A DNA stretch of 64,000 nt from JAGIBJ01 sp032119795 (GCA_032119795.1 JAUMFO010000013.1:186001-250000), one strand, 5' to 3'; positions 32,522-47,094 are shown, numbered from the stretch's first letter. Translations and numbers: made by a program. The notes: generated by a model from the sequence alone, not told the origin.

Positions 32522-34066
32522 ATGACGATCGACGACCGCACCCCGGTCCTGGTTGGCCTGGGCGAGCTCAGCGCCAAACCTGGCGACACGCCCGCCGGAC
32601 CGGTCCCCGAGTTCATGGCGAGGGCGATCCTCGCGGCCGCCGCCGACGCCGCCGGGGCACCTGCCACCGACGGCTCGGGCGAACCCTCGCTTGAGGCCCG
32701 CGCAATCCTCGCCGCGGCACAGGTCATCGCCGTCGCGCCGTCGGCGTCGTGGGCCGACCTGACCCCCGGCATCGGCGTCGCCAAAGCGCTCGGACTCGAC
32801 GGCATCAAGACGATGCGCTCGAGCATGGTTGGCGGCAACGGCTCCCAGCTGCTGGTCAACGCGCTCGCCGAACGCATTCAGGCCGGCGAACTCGACGTCG
32901 CGCTGATGTGCGGCGCGGAGGCCCTCCACAGCGAGAAGACCTCTTTTGAGACGTTCGGCGACGCCGCCGCCCAGGCACCCAAGGGCGAGACGGAGGTGTT
33001 GGAGGCCGATCACCCCGGCAACTCTGAGGCCGAGCTGGCCGTCGGATTCAGCGTGCCCGTCCTCGGCTACGCCCTGATGGAGCAGGCGATCGCCGCCGAC
33101 GCCGGTCGAACGGTCTCTGAGCAGCGCGCCGTCGCGGCCGGGCTCTGGTCGCGGTTCAGCGAGGTCGCGGCATGGCACCCGAACGCATGGGTGCAGACGC
33201 CGCAGACCGCCGACGAGATTTCCACGCCGACGCCTGGAAACCGGCAGGTCTCGCACCCGTATACGAAGTTCATGGTCGCGAACTTCCGCGTCGACCAGGC
33301 CGGCGCGCTCATCCTCTGCTCCGCCAAGGCTGCGCGCGAGCTGGGCATCGACGAGTCCAAGTGGGTCTACGTGCATGCGGGCGCGCAGGCCAACGACGAG
33401 TGGTTCGTCAGCGAACGCGAGCAGCTCAATCGGTCGCCCGCGATCCGCGCGATCGGTGAGGCGCTGTTCGCCCACGCCGAGACGGACGCGTCAAAGCTGG
33501 GCCCCGTCGACCTCTACTCCTGCTTCCCGTCGGCGGTGCAGATCGCCGCGCGCGAGTTGGGACTGCCGATCGACGACCCCAGCCGCCCGTTGACGTGCAC
33601 CGGAGGGCTGACGTTCTTCGGCGGGCCCGGCAACAACTTCGGCACGCACGGCGTGATCGCCGTCGCCCGCGCGCTGCGCGAGGCGGGCCCAGATGCGCTC
33701 GGCATCAGCTCGTCGCTGGGTTGGTACGCGACCAAACACGCGTATGGGCTCTACGGCTCCAGCGCACCGGCCAAGCCGTACGCGACGCTCCACCCCACGC
33801 CCGAGCCGGCCAAGCGCGAGGTCGCATCTCCCGAGGAGGCTGCGGCGGCAGGCGTGTTGACGGTCGAGGTGGCCACCGCGCTCTTCGGCCGCGACGGGGC
33901 CCCGCTGTATGGCGTGGTGTTTGCCACGCTGCCGGATGGGCGCCGCGCGATCGGCGGGACGACCGACCCGGAGGTGCTCGCTGAGCTGCCCAAGGACGAG
34001 TTCATTGGCCGCGCGATCACGCTGAGCGAGGATCGCTCCGTGTCACTGGCGGAGGTTGCGGCGTAG
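32522..34066 (+). CDS. Thiolase-superfamily acetyl-CoA acetyltransferase-like protein
   Basis: A 514-aa protein of the actinobacterial 'acetyl-CoA acetyltransferase' branch of thiolases. The N-terminal half contains SSMVGGNGSQLLVNALAERI followed by VALMCGAEAL. The second half has VDLYSCFPSAVQIAA, LTCTGGLTFFGGPGNNFGTH (His-containing loop) and an OB-fold-like C-terminal extension of about 100 residues. AGGAG precedes the ATG by 9 bp. The classical thiolase active-site pattern is altered, so true acyl cleavage is likely but unproven. Cotranscribed with the acyl-CoA dehydrogenase. Confidence 0.85.
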   Translation: MTIDDRTPVLVGLGELSAKPGDTPAGPVPEFMARAILAAAADAAGAPATDGSGEPSLEARAILAAAQVIAVAPSASWADLTPGIGVAKALGLDGIKTMRSSMVGGNGSQLLVNALAERIQAGELDVALMCGAEALHSEKTSFETFGDAAAQAPKGETEVLEADHPGNSEAELAVGFSVPVLGYALMEQAIAADAGRTVSEQRAVAAGLWSRFSEVAAWHPNAWVQTPQTADEISTPTPGNRQVSHPYTKFMVANFRVDQAGALILCSAKAARELGIDESKWVYVHAGAQANDEWFVSEREQLNRSPAIRAIGEALFAHAETDASKLGPVDLYSCFPSAVQIAARELGLPIDDPSRPLTCTGGLTFFGGPGNNFGTHGVIAVARALREAGPDALGISSSLGWYATKHAYGLYGSSAPAKPYATLHPTPEPAKREVASPEEAAAAGVLTVEVATALFGRDGAPLYGVVFATLPDGRRAIGGTTDPEVLAELPKDEFIGRAITLSEDRSVSLAEVAA

Positions 34067-34078
34067 GCTCTGCGGCCT

Positions 34079-34648
34079 ATGGCCGTCAACCTCACACGGA
34101 TCTACACGCGCACCGGCGACGGCGGCGAGACGCACCTGGGCGATATGTCCCGGGTGCGCAAGACGCACCCGCGGATCGAGGCCTACGGCGACGTCGACGA
34201 GCTCAACACCCATCTGGGTGTGGTGCTTGCGACGGGCGGCCTCGACGAGCGGTTCGTGCCGTGGGTGCAGCGGATCCAGAATGACCTCTTCGACGTCGGC
34301 GCCGATCTGGCGGTCCCGCCGGACGCACCAGACACGAAGGCCGGCGCGCGCCTCCGGGTCAGCGCCGACCAGACGACGTGGCTGGAGGAGCGCTGCGACG
34401 AGGTCAACGACGAACTCGAGCCGCTGCGCTCGTTCTTGTTGCCGGGTGGCACGCTTGCGGCCGCGCAGCTGCATGTCGCGCGGACGGTCTGCCGGCGCGC
34501 GGAGCGCAGAATTCTCGACGTGAGCGACCACTCTCCCGAGACGCTGCGCTATGTGAACCGGCTCTCGGACCTGCTCTTCATCCTTTCGCGGGCAGCCAAC
34601 GCCGGTGCCGACGAGCCGCTCTGGAAGCCGGGAGCGAGCCGGGAATAG
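34079..34648 (+). CDS. Cob(I)alamin adenosyltransferase, PduO type
   Basis: Makes adenosylcobalamin from cob(I)alamin and ATP (MMAB/PduO family, 189 aa). The N-terminal ATP-binding signature is YTRTGDGGETHLGD; then AYGDVDELNTHLG, LPGGTLAAAQLHVARTVCRR and NRLSDLLFILSRAAN, all diagnostic. It sits 12 bp after the thiolase-like gene. The product would serve B12 mutases such as methylmalonyl-CoA mutase, a logical companion to acyl-CoA breakdown; no mutase gene is in this window. Confidence 0.93.
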   Translation: MAVNLTRIYTRTGDGGETHLGDMSRVRKTHPRIEAYGDVDELNTHLGVVLATGGLDERFVPWVQRIQNDLFDVGADLAVPPDAPDTKAGARLRVSADQTTWLEERCDEVNDELEPLRSFLLPGGTLAAAQLHVARTVCRRAERRILDVSDHSPETLRYVNRLSDLLFILSRAANAGADEPLWKPGASRE

Positions 34649-34664
34649 CCGCGCCGCGCGGGGA

Positions 34665-37600
34665 TCAGATCGTGCAGACGGCCCACACGTAGATCTTCAG
34701 CTTGTAGCCGTTGAGGTTCGCGGTGTTCTGGGCCTGGGCCGTTGCACTCCAACCGGTGGCGACGCCGGAGGCGATCACCGGCTCGGAGCTCTGCACGCCC
34801 GGGAAGATGTCGCCAGCGCCGACCCCGAGCAAGCCGTTGGTGTGGTAGAAGCTGACGTCCGCGCCGCCGGCGTTCAGCGTCAGCTTGGCCCGCGCGCCGC
34901 CACTGAGGAGTGTCTTGCCGACGGGGCACGACGCGGTCGTGGTCACGATGTCGCCGTTGTTGACGTCTGATGCGCTGGATGCGTTTGTGGTGACGATCTG
35001 GTTGCTCGAGACTCCCGTACCGGCCGCGCCCGTCGCGCCGGTGGCGCCCGTCGGACCGGTCGGACCGGTCGCGCCTGTGGCACCGGTGGCGCCGGTGGGT
35101 CCCGTCGCCCCGGTCGCGCCTGTGGCTCCCTTGAGGTTGCCGCGGCTCGTCCAGGTGGCCGCGCCCGTCTTCTCGTAGTAGTCGGAGGTGGAGTTGTCGA
35201 GGTAGAAGTCGCCGATGGCGCCCAGGGCGCCTGCCGGAGCTCCCGCACCGTTGAGGACTTTGGAACCGGCGGCGCCCGTCGCACCGGTTGGGCCCGTTGC
35301 GCCGGTTGCGCCTGCGGCCCCAGCTGCGCCCGTGGCACCGGTTGCGCCAGCGGCGCCGGCAACCCCAGCCGGACCGGTGGGGCCAACCGCGCCGGTGGCA
35401 CCGGTCGATCCCGCGGGGCCGGTCGGACCTGCCGCGCCGGCCGGACCAGTTGCACCGGCGGCGCCGGCCGGGCCGGTTGCGCCGTCCAGCCCAGCGGTAC
35501 CCGTTGGACCGGCAGGACCGGTGGCACCGGTCGCGCCAGCCGGACCGGTGAGACCGGTCGCGCCCGTCAGACCCTGCGGACCTTGTGGGCCCGTTGCGCC
35601 CGTCGCGCCGTCAAGGCCGTTGGCACCAGCAGCACCGGTCGCGCCAGTGGCACCTTGCGGACCGGTTAGCCCCTGCGGACCAGCCGGACCGACCGCACCG
35701 TCAACACCATTGGTGCCATTCAAACCAGCCGCGCCAGTCGCACCCGTCGCGCCATCGAGGCCGTTTGCACCAGCGGCACCCGTCAGTCCCTGAGGACCGG
35801 TCGCACCCGTCGCGCCGGTCGCACCCGTTGCGCCATCAAGGCCGTTAGCACCAGCAGCACCGGTCGCACCTTGCGGACCCGTCAGCCCTTGCGGACCTGC
35901 CGGACCCACCGCACCATCAACACCGTTGGTGCCATTCAGACCATCAGCGCCAGCAGCACCCGTCGGCCCTTGAGGACCCGTCGCGCCAGTCGCGCCATCG
36001 AGGCCGTTGGCACCAGCAGCACCGGTCGCGCCGGTCGCCCCCTGAGGACCCGTCAGCCCCTGGGGACCAGCCGGACCGACCGCACCATCAACACCATTGG
36101 TGCCATTCAGACCAGCCGCGCCCGTCGCACCGGTTGCACCCGTTGCGCCATCGAGGCCATTGGCACCAGCGGCACCCGTCAGTCCCTGAGGACCGGTCGC
36201 ACCCGTTGCACCGGTCGCGCCCGTTGCGCCATCGAGGCCGTTGACACCAGCAGCACCCGTCGCGCCGGTCGCACCCTGCGGACCGGTCAGCCCCTGCGGA
36301 CCAGCCGGACCCACCGCACCATCAACACCATTGGTGCCATTCAGACCATCAGCGCCAGCAGCACCCGTCGGCCCTTGAGGACCCGTCGCGCCAGTCGCGC
36401 CAGTCGCGCCAGTCGCGCCATCGAGGCCGTTGGCACCAGCAGCACCGGTCGCGCCGGTCGCGCCTTGAGGACCCGTCAGCCCCTGCGGACCAGCCGGACC
36501 AACCGCACCATCAACACCATTGGTGCCATTCAGACCAGCCGCGCCCGTCGCACCCGTCGCGCCATCGAGGCCGTTTGCACCAGCGGCACCCGTCAGTCCC
36601 TGAGGACCGGTCGCACCCGTCGCGCCGGTTGCGCCCGTCGCACCATCAAGGCCGTTGGCACCAGCGGCGCCGGTCGCACCTTGCGGACCGGTCAGCCCCT
36701 GCGGACCTGCGGGACCAACCGCTCCATCAACACCATTGGTGCCATTCAGACCATCAGCGCCGGCAGTACCTGCGGCGCCCGTCGCACCCGTCGCACCCGT
36801 CGCACCCGTCGCACCCGTCGCACCATCGAGGCCGTTGGCACCAGCAGCACCCGTCGCGCCGGTCGCCCCCTGAGGACCCGTCAGCCCTTGCGGACCTGCC
36901 GGACCAACCGCGCCATCAACACCATTGGTGCCATTCAGACCAGCAGCACCCGTCGCACCCGTTGCGCCGGTCGCACCCGTCGCGCCATCAAGGCCGTCGG
37001 CACCAGCAGCACCCGTCGCGCCCGTCGCGCCGGTCGCCCCCTGAGGACCCGTCAGTCCCTGAGGACCGGTCGCACCCGTCGCGCCATCAAGGCCGTTGGC
37101 ACCCGTAGCGCCGGTCGCCCCTTGCGGACCGGTCAGCCCCTGCGGACCAGCCGGACCCACCGCACCATCAACACCATTGGTGCCATTCAGACCATCGACG
37201 CCGGCCGCACCGGTTGCGCCCGTCGCGCCGGTTGCGCCCGTCGCACCATCAAGGCCATTGGCACCAGCGGCGCCGGTCGCCCCGGTCGCCCCTTGCGGAC
37301 CGGTCAGCCCCTGCGGACCTGCCGGACCAACCGCTCCATCAACACCATTGGTGCCATTCAGACCATCAGCACCCGTCGCACCAGTTGCGCCGGTCGCACC
37401 CGTCGCGCCATCAAGGCCGTCGGCACCAGCAGCACCCGTCGCGCCGGTCGCCCCTTGCGGACCGGTCAGCCCCTGCGGACCAGCCGGACCAACCGCACCA
37501 TCGGTGCCGTTCAGACCAGCCGCGCCCGTCGCACCGGTTGCGCCATCGAGGCCATTTGCACCAGCGGCACCCGTTGCGCCATCGAGGCCGTTGGCACCAG

Positions 37601-39122
37601 CAGCACCCGTCGCGCCGGTCGCGCCGGTCGCCCCCTGCGGACCCGTCAGCCCCTGCGGACCCGCCGGACCCACCGCACCGTCAAGGCCATTGGCACCAGC
37701 GGCACCCGTCAGCCCCTGAGGACCGGTCGCACCCGTTGCGCCAGTCGCGCCGTCGGCACCTGCGGGGCCTTGAAGTCCCTGAATACCTTGCGGGCCCTGA
37801 GCGCCATCGTTGCCATCAGCACCGTTGACACCAGCCGCGCCAGTCGCGCCAGTCGCGCCAGTCGCTCCCTGAGGTCCAGCAGGACCCGTCGCACCAGTCG
37901 CTCCGGTTGCGCCGGCAGGACCAGCGGGCCCAGTCGCACCATCGACACCGTTCGAACCCGCAGCACCCGTCGCACCGGTCGCACCCGTTGCACCATCAAG
38001 GCCGTTGGCACCAGCAGCACCCGTCGCGCCAGTCGCGCCGGTCGCCCCCTGAGGACCCGTCAGCCCCTGCGGACCAGCCGGACCCACCGCGCCATCAACA
38101 CCATCGGCGCCATCCAGACCATCAACGCCCGCCGCACCGGTCGCGCCCGTCGCCCCCTGAGGACCGGTCAGCCCCTGCGGACCTGCCGGACCCACCGCAC
38201 CATCAACACCATCGGCGCCATTCAGACCAGCCGCACCCGTCGCGCCCGTTGCGCCGTCAAGGCCATTGACACCAGCGGCGCCAGTCGCGCCAGTCGCGCC
38301 GGTCGCCCCTTGAGGACCCGTCAGCCCCTGCGGACCCGCCGGACCCACCGCGCCATCAACACCATTGGTGCCATTCAAACCAGCCGCGCCAGCCGCGCCA
38401 GCCGCGCCAGCCGCGCCAGCCGCACCCTGAGATCCGGTTGCGCCGGTCGCACCCGTCAACCCCTGAGCGCCCGTTGCGCCCGTCAACCCAGTGGGGCCGG
38501 CCGGGCCGACCGCACCGTCAGCGCCCGTCATCCCGGCAAGTCCCTGCGGTCCCATGGCGCCGGACACACCGGTCGCGCCTTGAATGCCCGCCGGGCCGGT
38601 TGCGCCCCGCTCCCCCTGGATCCCCTGCTGTCCAGCCGGGCCTGCGGGGCCGGTGCGCCCAAAGATCACGCCACCGCCGTCAAGCAGCGAGGATGGGGTC
38701 GTGCCAGTGCCGGTACCGGCGGCCGCCGGAGTCACCGACCCGCCCGCGGAGTCCGTCGTCGGCTGCTCGCCAACGAGAATCCGCATCGAGAGCGCCGCGT
38801 CGCCAGGTCGGCACGTCAGCTTGCTCCGCTGCGCAATGTAGACCGTCCCCTGGCCGACGCGAGAGCTGCGACGGAAGCAAAGCTGCATCTTGCGCGTCGT
38901 GTCTTTGCGCACCACCGAGACGTTGGCGACGGAAACGTTGGGATCAACGGTCGGCGTCGCCGCCGCGGCGTCGGTCTCCTGTTCGCGGGAACCGGTGGCA
39001 GCAGACGCGGCGGACGGCGCAGCCGACGCGAGCAGCGCGGCAGCGCAGATCGCGAGGCTAGCGCGAGCTACTCGCGGCGGATAAGAGTCGTGGAACTTCG
39101 AAGACACTGGGAGACCGCGCAA
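34665..39122 (-). CDS. Giant secreted collagen-like protein 1
   Basis: About 1,485 aa. A signal peptide (VARASLAICAAALLASAAPSAASA) leads into a conserved N-terminal domain of about 80 residues (VSVANVSVVRKDTTRKMQLC ... CRPGDAALSMRILVGE). About 1,100 residues of Gly-X-Y follow, dominated by GAT, GPA, GPQ, GLD and GLT triplets in modules of about 60 residues (GTNGVDGAVGPAGPQGLTGP recurs many times). A non-collagen insert GDFYLDNSTSDYYEKTG and a C-terminal globular domain of about 110 residues (SCPVGKTLLSGGARAKLTL) end the protein. Y-position Thr is abundant, as in glycosylated bacterial collagens. Start: TTG 39122, ten bases after AGGAGG; TTG 39182 and GTG 39107 are alternatives. It probably forms extracellular triple-helical filaments. 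Confidence 0.9.
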   Translation of the reverse strand: MRGLPVSSKFHDSYPPRVARASLAICAAALLASAAPSAASAATGSREQETDAAAATPTVDPNVSVANVSVVRKDTTRKMQLCFRRSSRVGQGTVYIAQRSKLTCRPGDAALSMRILVGEQPTTDSAGGSVTPAAAGTGTGTTPSSLLDGGGVIFGRTGPAGPAGQQGIQGERGATGPAGIQGATGVSGAMGPQGLAGMTGADGAVGPAGPTGLTGATGAQGLTGATGATGSQGAAGAAGAAGAAGAAGLNGTNGVDGAVGPAGPQGLTGPQGATGATGATGAAGVNGLDGATGATGAAGLNGADGVDGAVGPAGPQGLTGPQGATGATGAAGVDGLDGADGVDGAVGPAGPQGLTGPQGATGATGATGAAGANGLDGATGATGATGAAGSNGVDGATGPAGPAGATGATGATGPAGPQGATGATGATGAAGVNGADGNDGAQGPQGIQGLQGPAGADGATGATGATGPQGLTGAAGANGLDGAVGPAGPQGLTGPQGATGATGATGAAGANGLDGATGAAGANGLDGATGATGAAGLNGTDGAVGPAGPQGLTGPQGATGATGAAGADGLDGATGATGATGATGADGLNGTNGVDGAVGPAGPQGLTGPQGATGATGAAGANGLDGATGATGATGATGAAGVDGLNGTNGVDGAVGPAGPQGLTGPQGATGATGANGLDGATGATGPQGLTGPQGATGATGATGAAGADGLDGATGATGATGATGAAGLNGTNGVDGAVGPAGPQGLTGPQGATGATGAAGANGLDGATGATGATGATGATGAAGTAGADGLNGTNGVDGAVGPAGPQGLTGPQGATGAAGANGLDGATGATGATGATGPQGLTGAAGANGLDGATGATGAAGLNGTNGVDGAVGPAGPQGLTGPQGATGATGAAGANGLDGATGATGATGATGPQGPTGAAGADGLNGTNGVDGAVGPAGPQGLTGPQGATGATGAAGVNGLDGATGATGATGATGPQGLTGAAGANGLDGATGATGATGAAGLNGTNGVDGAVGPAGPQGLTGPQGATGATGAAGANGLDGATGATGPQGPTGAAGADGLNGTNGVDGAVGPAGPQGLTGPQGATGAAGANGLDGATGATGATGATGPQGLTGAAGANGLDGATGATGAAGLNGTNGVDGAVGPAGPQGLTGPQGATGATGAAGANGLDGATGATGPQGPQGLTGATGLTGPAGATGATGPAGPTGTAGLDGATGPAGAAGATGPAGAAGPTGPAGSTGATGAVGPTGPAGVAGAAGATGATGAAGAAGATGATGPTGATGAAGSKVLNGAGAPAGALGAIGDFYLDNSTSDYYEKTGAATWTSRGNLKGATGATGATGPTGATGATGATGPTGPTGATGATGAAGTGVSSNQIVTTNASSASDVNNGDIVTTTASCPVGKTLLSGGARAKLTLNAGGADVSFYHTNGLLGVGAGDIFPGVQSSEPVIASGVATGWSATAQAQNTANLNGYKLKIYVWAVCTI

Positions 39123-39152
39123 GGACGGTTGGCCTCCTCTACATCGGCCAAC
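39120..39152 (-). promoter_or_regulatory. Ribosome-site hairpin before collagen-like gene 1
   Basis: Minus-strand AGGAGG (39138-39133) is the best ribosome site and points to the TTG start at 39122. Flanking GTTGGCC (39152-39146) and GGCCAAC (39134-39128) form a 7-bp stem whose 3' arm overlaps the last two bases of AGGAGG, so the site could be partly masked. Confidence 0.5.
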
Positions 39153-39321
39153 TGGCCTAGTCACTTGATCGCCGTTCCACAAGTGTGTGGCGCTCGTTCC
39201 AGATTCAATCCAAGCGGAACATCGAGCAAATAGCGGCCACTAGCGTCCACTTGGAACGTCTACCGGCTTCAGGGCAAAACCGGCATCGGCGACCACCCAC
39301 GTGGTCGCCGAGCTTGGCTCG

Positions 39322-39594
39322 CTAGCAGGCGTCGACGGCCTTACGACGCTCAGCGTCGTAAGCGACCTTGATCGGGCCCGTGGTCTTCGTGTTGAACGCG
39401 GAGACGCCGATCGCCGGGTACTTCGCCGACTGGGCTGCGACGCAGTTGCCGTACTTCGCCTGCGACGCAAGCGAGAACAGCGCGACGGCGATCCCGATCA
39501 GTGCGAGGGCGATCAATCCGGTGAAGATCGTCGTGGGGCCAGACTTCTGGCCGCCGCCGCTTCGGTAGACGCTGGTTGACTCGGTGGTGCTCAT
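39322..39594 (-). CDS. Small single-pass membrane protein between the collagen-like genes
   Basis: 90 aa from ATG 39594, preceded by AAGGGA. A Ser/Thr-rich hydrophilic N-terminus (MSTTESTSVYRSGGG) is followed by one membrane helix (IFTGLIALALIGIAVALFSLA), then about 45 residues with two cysteines (YGNCVAAQS and the C-terminal VDAC). The orientation with the Cys-containing part outside is likely but not certain. No family recognised. It lies on the same strand between two giant collagen-like genes, so a role in their export, anchoring or disulfide linking is conceivable. The gap on either side is 190-200 bp. Confidence 0.7.
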   Translation of the reverse strand: MSTTESTSVYRSGGGQKSGPTTIFTGLIALALIGIAVALFSLASQAKYGNCVAAQSAKYPAIGVSAFNTKTTGPIKVAYDAERRKAVDAC

Positions 39595-39783
39595 GGTTTC
39601 CCTTCGGAGTGGCCGCCGGCCTCGTGGTGATCTCGAGGGCGCGCGGCAAGGGTGATGCGGCTGGTCCGCTCCCCCAGTCGGTCGGCGCTCCAGCACAAAA
39701 CTGAAGCCGTCAGCCCAAAATGCCTGATGCAGCGGTCGACGCTTGAAACCCGGGATGCAGCGGAGTCCGCCGCGACCGTTCGA

Positions 39784-44523
<4,740 letters not shown>

Positions 44524-44852
44524 CGGAAGCGTTGTCCCCTCATTCGTACGTAACCGCCAAAATCTTGAGCAACTAGAACGCCGTCATACCGCCCCCCGTC
44601 CTTCATGTGGCCGATCGACGGACGCACGTCCTGCAACGCGCCACCCGGATCGACCAAGGGCGTCTGGTTGACTCCTCACGCAGTCACCGAGTTGAGCGGC
44701 TGGTCCCAACTTGGGCCGCACCACCGGGGATCGAGAGCCCGAAACACCGCAGAACCGGAGATTCTCGGCCAGGAACTCAGGCTCTACCTGAGCCTTAGGC
44801 CAGAAGACTCTGGTTCAAGCTGAGCCTTAGCCCCGACGGCGCAGGCACCGCG
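44524..44852. other. Intergenic region between collagen-like gene 2 and sulP
   Basis: 329 bp without a credible gene. It should carry the promoter of collagen-like gene 2, but I see no confident -35/-10. Near the sulP end, CTGAGCCTTAG occurs twice (44793-44803 and 44820-44830) and CTCAGG-N5-CCTGAG forms a small inverted repeat. Confidence 0.6.
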
Positions 44853-46544
44853 TCAGTCACGCTCGCCCAACTCGCGTTGGACCGCCTCGATCGCCACGTC
44901 AAGGGTCGGATAGAAGTGGTCGGCGTCGAGCGTGTCGAGGAGCCCATAGCGCTTGACGAGGTCCTGCACGCGATCACGAAGTCCGGCGAACGCCAGGTGC
45001 ACTCCAGCTCGGTTGAGCTCGTCGTCGAGCTGCCCGAGCATGGCCGCCGCGGTGACGTCGACATCGGTGATGGCCTCGCACTGCAGGACAACGAAGCGCA
45101 CGCCTGCGTCAGCGGCCAGATCACGAATCTGCCTGCGGAAGATCCCGGCGTTCGCAAAGAACAACGGCGCTTCCCAGCGGTAGACCACGACCCCGGAGAT
45201 CTGACTGGCATCGGGGTACTTCGCCAGGCTGTGCCACCCCGCCACGTCGTCGGTCAGCCCCAGGACCTCGCCGTGGGGCCACCAGTTCCGCCGGAAGAAC
45301 AGCAGGATCGCCAGCCCGACCGCCACGAGGATCCCGTCCAGCACGCCGAGGAAGATCACGCCCGCCGTGGCAACGAGCGACACGGCCACGGCTCCGCGCC
45401 GCACACGCCACACGCCGATCAGCACCTTGACGTCGAGGAGTGAGAGCGCCGCCATGATCACCACCGCGGCCAGCGCGGCCTGCGGGAGCCCGGCCAGGAG
45501 CGAATTCAGAAACACGAGCAACACCGCGACGAGCCCCGCGCCGACGACGCCCGCCAGCTGACTGCGGGCGCCGGACTGCTCGGCAACCGCCGTGCGCGAG
45601 CTACTGGTGGAGATGGCGAAGCCCTGAAACACCCCGGCGGCGATGTTGGCCGCGCCGACCCCGATCATCTCCTGGTCGGCGTCGACCTCCTCCCCACGCC
45701 GAGCGGCGAAGCTCGCCGACGTCGCGATCGTGTCGGCCAACGAGACCAACGTGATCCCCACGGCTGCCACGAGCAATGGGAGCACGTCCGAGGCTTGCGT
45801 CCATGGCAGGGAGGGCGCCGGTACCCCCTGAGGCAGCACTCCAACGGTCGCGACACCTGCATCGGCGAGCCCGAACAACGAGGACGCCACCATCACCCCG
45901 ACGACGGCGACCAGGATCGCGGGGATCCTGGTGGTGACCATCGGCAAGACCAGTAGGACGGCCAGGACGGCCAGTCCGACCGCGAGCGTGGTCACATTCG
46001 TTTGGTCGAGCGCGCCGATGAACGCGCGAATCTCCCCAAGGAAGGAATCGGCGTCGGTTGAGAACCCGAACAGCTTGGGAAGCTGGCTCACGATGATGAT
46101 CACCGCGAGTCCGTTCAAGTAGCCGATCTGCACCTCTTTGGACAGCAGGTCAGCCACGAAACCAAGTCGCCCGAATCCAAGGGCGATCTCGATCAGTCCG
46201 ACGAGGATCGCGAGCATCCCCGCCAACGCAATCGCCTGCCCGGGATCACCGCCGGCAAGCAGCAGCGGCGCCATCGCCGCGAAGATCAACGGAGAGATCG
46301 ACGAGTCCGGGCCCAGCACGAGCACCCTCGAGGGACCAAAGACGGCGTAACCGAGAAGGCACGCGACGGTCGTGTACAGGCCGGTGACGGCCGGCAAACC
46401 GGCAAGCTCGGCGTAGGCCATGCCCTGCGGCACCAGGATCGCGGCAAGCACGATGCCGGCGACCAGGTCGCGACGCAGCCACGCCCGCTGGTAGGAGCGT
46501 GCCGCCCCGATTCCAGGGACCCGGCGCGTGGCACGGTCGCCCAT
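44853..46544 (-). CDS. SulP-family anion transporter with C-terminal STAS domain
   Basis: Inner-membrane transporter of sulfate, bicarbonate or related anions (563 aa from ATG 46544; the frame is open to 46640 but the extra N-terminus is Arg/Cys-rich and unlike the family). The N-terminal SulP signature is DLVAGIVLAAILVPQGMAYA, followed by GPSRVLVLGPDSSISPLI, and about a dozen membrane helices. The cytoplasmic STAS domain covers roughly residues 430-560 (GVVVYRWEAPLFFANAGIF, FVVLQCEAITDVDVTAA). Substrate is undetermined; no carbonic anhydrase or sulfate-assimilation gene is adjacent. Confidence 0.93.
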   Translation of the reverse strand: MGDRATRRVPGIGAARSYQRAWLRRDLVAGIVLAAILVPQGMAYAELAGLPAVTGLYTTVACLLGYAVFGPSRVLVLGPDSSISPLIFAAMAPLLLAGGDPGQAIALAGMLAILVGLIEIALGFGRLGFVADLLSKEVQIGYLNGLAVIIIVSQLPKLFGFSTDADSFLGEIRAFIGALDQTNVTTLAVGLAVLAVLLVLPMVTTRIPAILVAVVGVMVASSLFGLADAGVATVGVLPQGVPAPSLPWTQASDVLPLLVAAVGITLVSLADTIATSASFAARRGEEVDADQEMIGVGAANIAAGVFQGFAISTSSSRTAVAEQSGARSQLAGVVGAGLVAVLLVFLNSLLAGLPQAALAAVVIMAALSLLDVKVLIGVWRVRRGAVAVSLVATAGVIFLGVLDGILVAVGLAILLFFRRNWWPHGEVLGLTDDVAGWHSLAKYPDASQISGVVVYRWEAPLFFANAGIFRRQIRDLAADAGVRFVVLQCEAITDVDVTAAAMLGQLDDELNRAGVHLAFAGLRDRVQDLVKRYGLLDTLDADHFYPTLDVAIEAVQRELGERD

Positions 46545-46688
46545 CAAAGGCTGCCGGTTTCCCCGACGGAGACAGTCGACCGAAATGCACTCACACGGCC
46601 GGACAGTACGGGCCACCAAGCTCCACCGCGAGCCGCGCACGACCCACTGCAGTACCCGCGAAGCGCTGCTGTTGCACCCAAGAACGAG

Positions 46689-46714
46689 AAAGGCCTCGCA
46701 GGTGCGAGGCCTTT
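46689..46714 (-). terminator. Intrinsic terminator of tRNA-Glu
   Basis: Near-perfect hairpin AAAGGCCTCGCA / TGCGAGGCCTTT, followed on the minus strand by TTTCTCGTTCTTG. It begins 5 bp beyond the tRNA 3' end. Confidence 0.85.
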
Positions 46715-46719
46715 CGTAG

Positions 46720-46792
46720 TACCGCCACGGGGATTCGAACCCCGGTTTCCGCCGTGAGAGGGCAGCGTCCTAGTCCCCTAGACGATGGCGGC
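46720..46792 (-). tRNA. tRNA-Glu (anticodon CTC)
   Basis: 73 nt on the minus strand. Acceptor GCCGCCA pairs with TGGCGGT (a G-U first pair, usual in actinobacterial tRNA-Glu) with discriminator A. The D-arm is GTCT/GGAC, the anticodon stem CTGCC/GGCGG with loop CTCTCAC (anticodon CTC), and the T-arm CCGGGGTTCGAATCCCCG. The 3' CCA is not encoded. A terminator follows. Confidence 0.97.
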
Positions 46793-47000
46793 AGGACGGC
46801 GTCAACCGTAGCAAAGGCGAAGAGGACGCGCGTCGTGACCCGAACCCCAGCACCCCGATGCGGACGGCCTGGGACCCCGACGTGCCCCCTTCCGGCGTAG
46901 TGCCGTGCCACCCGGGGGCCGCCGCCACCGCACTCACGCGCGCAAGGCGCGCGACAACGCCGGATCGGAGCCGTTCAGGTATCGTCCAGCGCCCTGCCAC

Positions 47001-47084
47001 GCGGATGTGGCGGAATTGGTAGACGCGCACGGTTCAGGTCCGTGTGGGAGCAATCCCGTGGAGGTTCGAGTCCTCTCATCCGCA
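47001..47084 (+). tRNA. tRNA-Leu (anticodon CAG)
   Basis: 84 nt class II tRNA. Acceptor GCGGATG/CATCCGC with discriminator A, anticodon stem CACGG/CCGTG with loop TTCAGGT (anticodon CAG), a long variable arm TGGGAGCAATCCCGT, and T-arm GGAGG-TTCGAGT-CCTCT. CCA is not encoded. It is divergent from tRNA-Glu with 208 bp between them, and a terminator follows. Confidence 0.97.
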
Positions 47085-47094
47085 TGAAGGAACG

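Noticed and set aside
31325..33475. 716-codon minus-strand frame opposite the acyl-CoA dehydrogenase and thiolase-like genes
   Set aside because: Shadow frame: compositional Asp/Arg/His/Val product, no motifs; plus strand carries two recognised enzymes.
35600..38400. Regular short repeats considered as a possible CRISPR array or satellite
   Set aside because: The repeats are coding, in multiples of 3 bp, without conserved repeat/unique spacer structure; they encode Gly-X-Y.
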